NCBI RefSeq assembly: GCF_007859295.1
Contig: NZ_VOHB01000002.1
Location: forward strand, 743,536-807,535
Reading direction: 5' to 3'
Source of the DNA: Planococcus sp. CPCC 101016
GTDB taxonomy: Bacteria; Bacillota; Bacilli; Bacillales_A; Planococcaceae
DNA: 64,000 nucleotides
Position numbers and translations under genes: made by a program. Positions 56,210 to 64,000 of the stretch are shown here, piece after piece. The notes beneath the pieces are model-generated. The model saw only the letters and a list, made by a program, of their open reading frames with translations, made no database searches and was not told where the DNA came from. Every line of letters begins with the position of its first letter. The stretch's first letter is position 1.

Positions 56210-59200
56210 ATGGCTACAATTGAAGAAACGAAAACCTATCAGCCAAAAAACCATATTCGCTTTGTCACAGCTTCCAGTTTGTTTGACGGCCATGACGCGT
56301 CCATCAATATCATGCGCCGGATTTTACAGTCGAGTGGTGCCGAAGTGATTCATTTGGGCCATAACCGTTCAGTGGAAGAAGTGGTCAATGCAGCGATTCA
56401 AGAAGACGTCCAAGGCATCTGTATTTCTTCTTATCAGGGCGGACATATGGAATACTTCAAGTACATGCACGATTTGCTGCAGGAAAAAGGCGCTACGCAT
56501 ATCCGTATTTACGGCGGAGGCGGAGGCGTAATTTTGCCGCGTGAAATCAAAGAGCTTGAAGAATACGGCATTGCCGGAATCTTCTCTCCGGAAGATGGAC
56601 GCAAAAAAGGTCTGCAGGGCATGATCACGGAAATCGTCGAGGAATGTGATTTCTCAACGGTAAAACCGGATCAGAAAATCGAGAATCTGACAACGGACGA
56701 ACCGGTTGTGCTGGCGAATGTCATCACGGCAGCGGAAGAAGCTCATACACGGGATACCGATACTGCTGACTTGCTGAAAGCAGTCCGGGAACAGTCGAAA
56801 AACACGCCGATCCTTGGCATCACCGGAACAGGCGGAGCCGGGAAAAGTTCATTGACCGATGAATTGATTCGCCGTTTCCTGTCTGAACTTCCGGACAAGA
56901 AAATCGCGATTCTTTCAATTGACCCGACCAAACAGAAAACCGGTGGCGCACTTCTCGGTGACCGTATCCGCATGAACGCCATCTTCAATAAACGCGTATT
57001 TATGCGAAGTCTCGCGACACGTGGGTCACGTTCGGAGTTGTCCGGTGCCATCGGCGATGTTTTAGATGTCGTTAAAGCAGCGGACTTCGATTTAATCATT
57101 GTGGAAACGAGCGGGATCGGCCAAGGGGATGCAGAAATTGCTAACTTCTCGGATATTTCCATGTACGTCATGACCAGTGAATTTGGGGCGCCGTCTCAAC
57201 TTGAGAAAATCGATATGATCGATTACGCGGATTTGATTGTCATTAATAAATTCGAACGCAGCGGTTCGCAGGACGCGCTTCGCCAAGTACAAAAGCAGTA
57301 TCAGCGCAGCCATTTGCTATGGGACAAAGATTTGGACGAAATGCCGGTTTATGGCACCATTGCCAGCCAGTTCAATGATAAAGGCACCAACTCCCTGTTC
57401 GCGGCATTAGTAGCAACGGTCAATGAAAAATGCGGAACCGACTGGGAGACGGATTATGATAAATTCGTCAAAACACAGAAAGAGAACCTTATCATACCAA
57501 ACGACCGCCGCTATTATTTGCGCGAGCTGACGGATACCGTCCGCGGCTATCACGCTAAGACAAAAGAGCAATCCGCCTTTGCGCGCCGCCTGTTCCAATT
57601 GGAAGGGGCGATCGAAGCGGTTAAAGAAAAAGCGCCGGACGATGCATTGGTCGCTTCACTCGAATCGCTGGCTGACGGCGTACGAGATGAGCTGACTGCT
57701 GAATCCAAGCGCATTCTTGCCAACTGGAGTGCCTTGAAAGAAATGTATGCCGGTGATGAATTCGTTACATCGGTGCGTGACAAGGAAATCCGCACCATCT
57801 TGCGCACAGAAAGTTTGTCCGGCATCAAAGTACCGCGTGTGGTATTGCCAAAATTCGTCGATTACGGTGAAATTTTATCGTGGGTTTATTTGGAGAATGC
57901 TCCAGGTTCATTCCCTTACACGGCGGGAGTATTTCCGTTCAAACGTGCAGGAGAAGATCCAAAGCGCCAGTTTGCCGGCGAAGGAACGCCTGAACGCACG
58001 AATCGCCGCTTCCATTATTTATCGAAGGACGATGATGCAAAACGCTTGTCTACTGCATTTGACTCGGTAACGCTTTATGGCGAAGACCCGGATCACCGTC
58101 CGGATATTTACGGGAAAGTCGGGGAGTCGGGCGTCTCGATCTGTACGCTTGATGACATGAAAAAACTTTATGCAGGCTTTGACCTGTGCGCGCCATCGAC
58201 TTCGGTTTCGATGACCATCAACGGACCCGCTCCGATCATCCTTGCGATGTTCATGAACACGGCCATTGATCAGCAAGTCAAGTTGAATGAAGAAAAACTG
58301 GGCCGCACATTAACAGTCGAGGAATTTACCGAAGTCCGTGAAAGCACACTGCAGGTGGTGCGCGGAACTGTACAGGCCGATATTTTGAAAGAAGACCAAG
58401 GGCAAAACACTTGTATCTTCTCGACTGAATTCGCGCTTCGTATGATGGGCGATATCCAGCAATACTTTATCGACCACAAAGTGCGCAATTATTACTCTGT
58501 GTCGATTTCGGGCTACCATATTGCCGAAGCGGGCGCGAACCCGATTTCGCAATTGGCGTTCACGCTTTCGAACGGCTTCACTTACGTGGAGTATTACTTG
58601 AGCCGCGGCATGCACATCGATGACTTTGCACCGAACCTATCGTTCTTCTTCTCGAACGGACTGGATCCGGAATATACCGTCATCGGCCGTGTGGCACGCC
58701 GCATTTGGGCAGTCGTCATGCGCGATAAATACGGCGCCAATGAACGCAGCCAGAAACTGAAATACCATGTCCAGACTTCAGGGCGCAGCCTTCACGCGCA
58801 GGAAATCGACTTTAACGATATCCGCACGACACTGCAAGCCTTGATGGCGCTGCAGGATAACTGCAACTCACTGCACACCAATGCCTATGATGAGGCAATC
58901 ACCACGCCGACGGAAGAATCCGTTCGCCGCGCGATGGCGATTCAAATGATCATCACCAAAGAGCATGGTTTGTCGAAAAATGAGAACCCGCTGCAAGGTG
59001 CTTTTATTATTGAAGAAATGACACAATTGGTGGAAGAAGCGGTATTGACTGAATTCGACCGCATCAACGATCGCGGAGGCGTCCTGGGCGCGATGGAAAC
59101 ACAATACCAACGCGGCAAGATCCAGGAAGAATCCATGCATTACGAAATGAAGAAACACACAGGCGAATTGCCGATTATCGGAGTCAATACTTACCTGAAT

Positions 59201-59461
59201 CCGAATCCGCAATCGGACGACGACATCAACGCGATGGAAATCGCCCGCGCCACAGTAGAAGAAAAAGAAACACAAATCAACAACTTGCGTGCCTTCCAGG
59301 AACGCAACGATTCAACTGAAGCTCTGGAACGCCTAAAGCAGGCAGCAAAAACAGGCGGCAACATCTTCGAAGAATTAATGGAAACCGTAAAAGTCGCAAG
59401 CCTCGGCCAAATCACTACTGCTTTGTATGAAGTCGGCGGGCAGTACAGACGGAATATGTAG
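56210..59461 (+). CDS. icmF: Fused isobutyryl-CoA mutase IcmF
   Basis: A 1083-residue adenosylcobalamin enzyme that interconverts isobutyryl-CoA and n-butyryl-CoA. Three parts: residues about 1-140 a B12-binding domain with FDGHDAS (base-on/off His28); about 180-420 a MeaI-type GTPase chaperone with P-loop GTGGAGKSS (206-214) and GDRIRMN; about 540-1083 the mutase barrel. In place of the Arg that methylmalonyl-CoA mutase uses for the carboxylate, GQNTCIF has Gln732, as in the IcmF group. ATG 56210 follows AGGGGGC. Its stop is within one base of a hairpin repeat array. It is the B12-dependent enzyme best placed to use the operon at 37-48.5 kb. Confidence 0.94.
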   Translation: MATIEETKTYQPKNHIRFVTASSLFDGHDASINIMRRILQSSGAEVIHLGHNRSVEEVVNAAIQEDVQGICISSYQGGHMEYFKYMHDLLQEKGATHIRIYGGGGGVILPREIKELEEYGIAGIFSPEDGRKKGLQGMITEIVEECDFSTVKPDQKIENLTTDEPVVLANVITAAEEAHTRDTDTADLLKAVREQSKNTPILGITGTGGAGKSSLTDELIRRFLSELPDKKIAILSIDPTKQKTGGALLGDRIRMNAIFNKRVFMRSLATRGSRSELSGAIGDVLDVVKAADFDLIIVETSGIGQGDAEIANFSDISMYVMTSEFGAPSQLEKIDMIDYADLIVINKFERSGSQDALRQVQKQYQRSHLLWDKDLDEMPVYGTIASQFNDKGTNSLFAALVATVNEKCGTDWETDYDKFVKTQKENLIIPNDRRYYLRELTDTVRGYHAKTKEQSAFARRLFQLEGAIEAVKEKAPDDALVASLESLADGVRDELTAESKRILANWSALKEMYAGDEFVTSVRDKEIRTILRTESLSGIKVPRVVLPKFVDYGEILSWVYLENAPGSFPYTAGVFPFKRAGEDPKRQFAGEGTPERTNRRFHYLSKDDDAKRLSTAFDSVTLYGEDPDHRPDIYGKVGESGVSICTLDDMKKLYAGFDLCAPSTSVSMTINGPAPIILAMFMNTAIDQQVKLNEEKLGRTLTVEEFTEVRESTLQVVRGTVQADILKEDQGQNTCIFSTEFALRMMGDIQQYFIDHKVRNYYSVSISGYHIAEAGANPISQLAFTLSNGFTYVEYYLSRGMHIDDFAPNLSFFFSNGLDPEYTVIGRVARRIWAVVMRDKYGANERSQKLKYHVQTSGRSLHAQEIDFNDIRTTLQALMALQDNCNSLHTNAYDEAITTPTEESVRRAMAIQMIITKEHGLSKNENPLQGAFIIEEMTQLVEEAVLTEFDRINDRGGVLGAMETQYQRGKIQEESMHYEMKKHTGELPIIGVNTYLNPNPQSDDDINAMEIARATVEEKETQINNLRAFQERNDSTEALERLKQAAKTGGNIFEELMETVKVASLGQITTALYEVGGQYRRNM

Positions 59462-59585
59462 GTAGAAAAGTGAAAGTGCCTGTTCAGCTCTGAAAGGCAT
59501 AAGGCGAACCGGCGAAGTGGCGTTCTTTGCCACACAGCCGGTTTGACTTATGACCTGAAGAGCTAGGCACTTGCAACTGGACAAG
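59462..59585 (+). repeat. Hairpin repeat R4 (full unit) after icmF
   Basis: Starts directly after the icmF stop. Stems: AAGTGCC/GGCACTT (59474 / 59566), AGCTCT/AGAGCT (59486 / 59559), CATAAG/CTTATG (59498 / 59547), AACCGGC/GCCGGTT (59507 / 59537), GTGGC/GCCAC (59517 / 59529). Confidence 0.9.
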
Positions 59586-59709
59586 GAAAAGCGGAAGCGG
59601 CCGTTTTGCTTCGACAGGCGTAAGAGGGTTTGGCGAAGCGGCATGTTTTTAGCCGCACAGCCAAAGCAGCTTACGACCCGAGGAGCAGGCTGGTGGAGCT
59701 GGACAAGGG
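59586..59709 (+). repeat. Hairpin repeat R5 (full unit)
   Basis: Second tandem copy. CGTAAG/CTTACG (59619 / 59670), TTTGGC/GCCAAA (59629 / 59660), GCGGC/GCCGC (59638 / 59652) and TGCTTC/GGAGCA (59607 / 59682, one wobble) replace the stems of the other units with paired changes. Confidence 0.88.
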
Positions 59710-59742
59710 AAAGCGGATCCGTCCACGAAAGGCCCGAAAGGC
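59710..59742 (+). repeat. Hairpin repeat R6 (short 5' fragment)
   Basis: AAAGCGGATCCGTCCACGAA resembles the start of a third unit, which then stops and is followed by the operon terminator. Confidence 0.55.
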
Positions 59743-59778
59743 AAGAGATGGCTCAAAAGTAGTTTGAGCCATCTCTTT
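59743..59778 (+). terminator. Intrinsic terminator of the icmF operon
   Basis: AGAGATGGCTCAAA, loop, TTTGAGCCATCTCTTT; a 14-bp stem after the hairpin repeat units. Confidence 0.88.
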
Positions 59779-59929
59779 GCGACGAAGCACGTAGTGCTGC
59801 AGGAGCAGTAAGCTTTAAAGAGACCAGCATAGTATTACGCTTTTTGTCGCAACGGTCAGCTGACCCACATCCTGTGGGTCTCCGCCCATGAAATTGAAGT
59901 TCGGGTAAAGAAAAGCTTAATGAATTACG
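59779..59929. other. Structured non-coding block in the 1-kb gap after icmF
   Basis: No gene. Two inverted repeats: GCGAC-g-AAGC (59779-59788) with GCTTttt-GTCGC (about 59840-59853), and the perfect 8-bp hairpin GACCCACA-TCC-TGTGGGTC (about 59864-59882). I could not assign it; it may be a degraded repeat or an RNA ending at the terminator at 59930. Confidence 0.45.
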
Positions 59930-59977
59930 AAAAAGTAAGCGTAATCCGTCTTCCAATGGATTTCGCTTACTTTTTTT
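59930..59977 (+). terminator. Second terminator-like hairpin after icmF
   Basis: AAGTAAGCG with an inner ATCC/GGAT, then CGCTTACTT and TTTTT. No gene lies between it and the first terminator. Confidence 0.75.
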
Positions 59978-60001
59978 GGGTGAGAAAGCGAGCTGGATTT
60001 A

Positions 60002-60121
60002 ATTTGTGGGCGTTCAAAAAGATTTGTGGTCGCTCAGAGGGATTTGTGGGCGTTCAAAAAAATTTATGGTCGCTCACAGGAATTTGCAGTCGTTCAGAAA
60101 GATTTATGGTCGTTCGGCTGA
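60002..60121 (+). repeat. Phased short-repeat array E (six 20-bp units)
   Basis: Units start at 60002, 60022, 60042, 60062, 60082 and 60102, exactly 20 bp apart. Consensus ATTTGTGGTCGTTCAAAAAG; most variation lies in the last six bases. A different sequence from arrays A-D but the same design. Confidence 0.92.
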
Positions 60122-60154
60122 GTTAAGACCTAAGAACCAGATGGATGAAAGTAC

Positions 60155-60200
60155 AAAAAAAGGCGCCAACCTGTCAAAGTCCGGGTTTGGCACCTTTTTT
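60155..60200. terminator. Third terminator-like hairpin after icmF
   Basis: AAAAAAAGGCGCCAACC, loop, GGTTTGGCACCTTTTTT; bidirectional in design. Confidence 0.78.
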
Positions 60201-60492
60201 GAGAAGAAAAAGTAAAGAGAAATATAACTAGCAGGTTGAGACAGGGATTTTTCATTGTTTTAAAATATGTTATGCACGTTCAAAAGAAAATACACAAAGC
60301 AGTAAAGTAAAAGGGAAATATGACGAAAAGAAGTCAAATCCACTATTATATTTTAAAAAGAAAATATTCCCAAAAGGATATCCCATGTAAATCGGATAAC
60401 ATTCTCTTTCCAATCCCGTCAAGTCGATTTCCCTGCTCTTTTTCTGTATAATATAATAATACACATTGCATAAACCAAGAAGGATGGATCCT

Positions 60493-60654
60493 ATGCGCAA
60501 AGCTATCCACTACATAATCATCACAATCTGTGTCATACTGATTTTCTTCCTGTACAATAAAGCTTTGGGATCGATTCCGTTCATGATTCTGGCGCTCTAT
60601 TTGTTTTATTTTGGGTGGAAGCAATTAGATCCGAGAAAAAAGAAAACACGGTAG
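60493..60654 (+). CDS. Small two-segment membrane protein
   Basis: A 53-residue protein with two hydrophobic stretches (about residues 6-22 and 29-43) and a basic end (DPRKKKTR). The ATG at 60493 follows AGAAGGATGG by 5-6 bp; an in-frame ATG at 60484 would lie inside the ribosome site. It ends about 60 bp before rpoE. No family recognised. Confidence 0.55.
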   Translation: MRKAIHYIIITICVILIFFLYNKALGSIPFMILALYLFYFGWKQLDPRKKKTR

Positions 60655-60716
60655 CGGAGACTAGTTAGTTTGTATATAATGGATTAAGTTACGTAAGAAG
60701 AAGGGACGTGCACGGA

Positions 60717-61286
60717 ATGAAAATTCGTGAATTATCGAAAGAAGAACTAATAGAAGAGTCATTCGTTGACTTGACATATGCAATGTTGGAAGAGACACAT
60801 GAAACCAAAACCTATGCAGAATTGGTAGAAGAAATTGAAAAATTATTGAACCTGTCTAAAGAGGATATGAAAGAACGCTTGGTTCAATTCTACACAGACT
60901 TGAACATTGACGGCCGCTTTTTGATCTTGGGCGAAAACCGTTGGGGTCTTCGTGAATGGTACCCAGTTGAACAGATTGAAGAAGAATCTGCACCGACTGT
61001 TAAAGCACGCAAGAAAAAAGCCAAAGTATCTGATGACGAAGGCTTCGACGATTTGGATGACTTGGCATTGGAAGACGAATTGGAGTTTGAGGACTTCGGT
61101 GAAGACGACGATGACGATGACGACGATGATGAAGTCATCAAATCACCTGTGGAAGTGGAAGTCCTTGATTTCGATGCAGACGATGATGATGAAGAAGACG
61201 TCGATGTGCTGGTCGAAGATTTGGACGGCAACATCATTGATGAAGAAGATGATGAAGACGACGACGAAGAAGATGATTTGAAGTAA
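60717..61286 (+). CDS. rpoE: DNA-directed RNA polymerase delta subunit
   Basis: A 189-residue protein. The folded N-terminal domain (MKIRELSKEELIEESFVDL to about residue 90) is the HARE-HTH domain of the delta subunit, which binds RNA polymerase and speeds recycling. From about residue 100 to the end it is almost entirely Asp and Glu, typical of the delta tail that displaces nucleic acid. ATG 60717 is preferred; a GTG 9 bp earlier is too close to the AAGGG box. As in B. subtilis it precedes pyrG. Confidence 0.94.
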   Translation: MKIRELSKEELIEESFVDLTYAMLEETHETKTYAELVEEIEKLLNLSKEDMKERLVQFYTDLNIDGRFLILGENRWGLREWYPVEQIEEESAPTVKARKKKAKVSDDEGFDDLDDLALEDELEFEDFGEDDDDDDDDDEVIKSPVEVEVLDFDADDDDEEDVDVLVEDLDGNIIDEEDDEDDDEEDDLK

Positions 61287-61304
61287 TCTGAACATTTTTT
61301 CACC

Positions 61305-63043
<1,739 letters not shown>

Positions 63044-63048
63044 ATGGC

Positions 63049-63083
63049 AAAAGCCTTCCCTTGGAAATAAGGGAAGGCTTTTG
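63049..63083. terminator. Terminator between pyrG and ywjG
   Basis: AAAAGCCTTCCC, loop, GGGAAGGCTTTT; between convergent genes. Confidence 0.88.
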
Positions 63084-63096
63084 TGTACCATTGTAT

Positions 63097-63579
63097 TCAT
63101 CCGGCCATCAGTTCGTCGATGCTTAGCTTGACGGCATAATACACATAGAGTGCTGCTAAGGCATACGGAACTAACGCAGGCATGCTATCGTCCTGTAACA
63201 GACCCTTCTGATCGTTCAATAGAAGGAAGGCGTCAGCTAACTCACTTTCATCCGATTGGGACGCAACAAACGCGAAGGGGATGCCCGCATCTGAGAGTCT
63301 TCTGGCAAGGTCATCGCCTTCTTTACCCGGTGCCAAGATCCAGACCCGATCGGTGCCGGTGACGATGCTTTCAGGCGACCATTCAGCTGCAGCCGTCAAT
63401 GGATCCTTGCTATATAAGGCCACAGCGGATACAGCTTTCATTTCACCAAACGCTGCAATAAAAATGGTTCCTTCAGCAATGGCAGCTTGCGCTAAAATAC
63501 CGGCCATGCTGTCGAAGACGGTCTGCCGCTCTGATAGACTCTCAAATAATCGGGTAAATCGTGCAGTTAATGGATTCAT
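63097..63579 (-). CDS. ywjG: DUF2529 family protein YwjG
   Basis: A 160-residue protein resembling a SIS-like fold: FIAAFGEMKAVSAVALY and VWILAPGKEGDDLARRLSDAG. No function known. It is placed between pyrG and spo0F on the opposite strand, as in B. subtilis. The ATG at 63579 follows GAGGTGAATTTC; longer upstream codons have no ribosome site. Confidence 0.83.
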   Translation of the reverse strand: MNPLTARFTRLFESLSERQTVFDSMAGILAQAAIAEGTIFIAAFGEMKAVSAVALYSKDPLTAAAEWSPESIVTGTDRVWILAPGKEGDDLARRLSDAGIPFAFVASQSDESELADAFLLLNDQKGLLQDDSMPALVPYALAALYVYYAVKLSIDELMAG

Positions 63580-63627
63580 GAAATTCACCTCGTGAAAAAA
63601 GTATAGCAGATAAAGGAGTGGCTCTTC

Positions 63628-63987
63628 TTGAAAACAATTTTGATTGTAGATGATCAACCCGGCATCCGACTATTGCTGAAAGAAGTTTTCAGTAAAGAAG
63701 GATACCAGACGATTACCGCAGGAAGCGGAAAAGAAGCTCTTGAAATAGTCCAGGAAGCCTGTCCGCACCTGGTGCTGTTGGACATGAAGATTCCGGGAAT
63801 GGACGGCATCGAAATCCTGAAACGCTTGAAGAAAAGCAATTCAAACGTCCATGTCATCATGATGATAGCCTACGGAGAACTCGACCTCATTAAGGAATCC
63901 ATGAACTGGGGAGCCGAGCGTTATTTTACCAAGCCGTTTGACGTCTTTGAAGTGCGAGACGCCGTTCAGCAACTTTTAAAGCAGTAA
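63628..63987 (+). CDS. spo0F: Sporulation phosphorelay response regulator Spo0F
   Basis: A 119-residue single-domain receiver. Acidic pocket D8-D9, phosphorylated Asp D52 in LLDMKIPGMDGIE, and Lys102 in FTKPFD. The sequence is plainly Spo0F by its length and by GYQTITAGSGKEALEIV. Two conserved positions differ: the switch Thr (Thr82 in B. subtilis) is Ile80 and His101 is Tyr, so signalling may be altered. TTG start after AAAGGAG. It normally relays phosphate from kinases to Spo0B; the partners are not in the window. Confidence 0.88.
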   Translation: MKTILIVDDQPGIRLLLKEVFSKEGYQTITAGSGKEALEIVQEACPHLVLLDMKIPGMDGIEILKRLKKSNSNVHVIMMIAYGELDLIKESMNWGAERYFTKPFDVFEVRDAVQQLLKQ

Positions 63988-64000
63988 ACAAGGAAGAAGT

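Noticed and set aside
60890..61303. 137-residue poly-Ser frame on the minus strand
   Set aside because: It is the shadow of the Asp/Glu-rich rpoE tail (GAC/GAA/GAT read backwards as serine); no ribosome site.

Overview
The window looks like the chromosome of a Bacillales bacterium, most likely Planococcaceae (Planococcus or a close relative). The gene order matches the Bacillus subtilis backbone in two long blocks: ung-ywdI-ywdK-hemQ-lipL-ywfO-ywgA-ywhB-ywhD-speE-speB ... ywiB-argS, and fadF/acdA-rpoE-pyrG-ywjG-spo0F. The genus is inference; no rRNA, tRNA, phage, IS element or CRISPR array was seen. Almost every gene has a Gram-positive ribosome binding site and many end at strong intrinsic terminators.

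Layout. 0-5.5 kb: antiporter tail, FMN reductase, a NERD protein flanked by two short phased repeat arrays, topoisomerase III and a YbaK deacylase. 6.2-9.5 kb: reverse transsulfuration operon yrrT-luxS-mccA-mccB. 9.7-13.1 kb: secreted metalloprotease and kbl. 13.2-18.2 kb: M20 hydrolase, dipeptide epimerase and an amino-acid (possibly cystine) ABC importer. 18.4-23.4 kb: SDR-type threonine dehydrogenase, YjiH, bshB2-yojF, pdxK. 23.4-37.1 kb: conserved backbone including polyamine genes speE-speB and argS. 37.2-48.6 kb: a cobalamin-riboswitch-controlled B12 uptake and salvage operon of thirteen overlapping or closely packed genes, with CblT/CblS for alpha-ribazole salvage. 48.7-59.5 kb: fatty-acid oxidation genes, a TetR regulator and the B12-dependent mutase IcmF. 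60.4-64 kb: rpoE, pyrG with a CTP-sensing attenuator, ywjG and spo0F.

How it fits together: the B12 operon assembles adenosylcobalamin, and IcmF, 8 kb downstream in the fatty-acid/branched-chain acyl-CoA cluster, uses it. kbl and the threonine dehydrogenase form a split threonine-to-glycine route. yrrT-luxS-mccAB recycles S-adenosylhomocysteine sulfur to cysteine, and the nearby importer may bring in cystine.

Beyond genes, three kinds of non-coding structure stand out. (1) Arrays of five or six 9-bp cores spaced at 20-21 bp (two helical turns), two of which run into the 3' ends of genes. (2) A family of ~120-bp hairpin repeats, placed directly after the speB and icmF stop codons, whose stems covary between copies. 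(3) A free-standing, promoter-to-terminator structured RNA upstream of speE that I could not assign to a known family.
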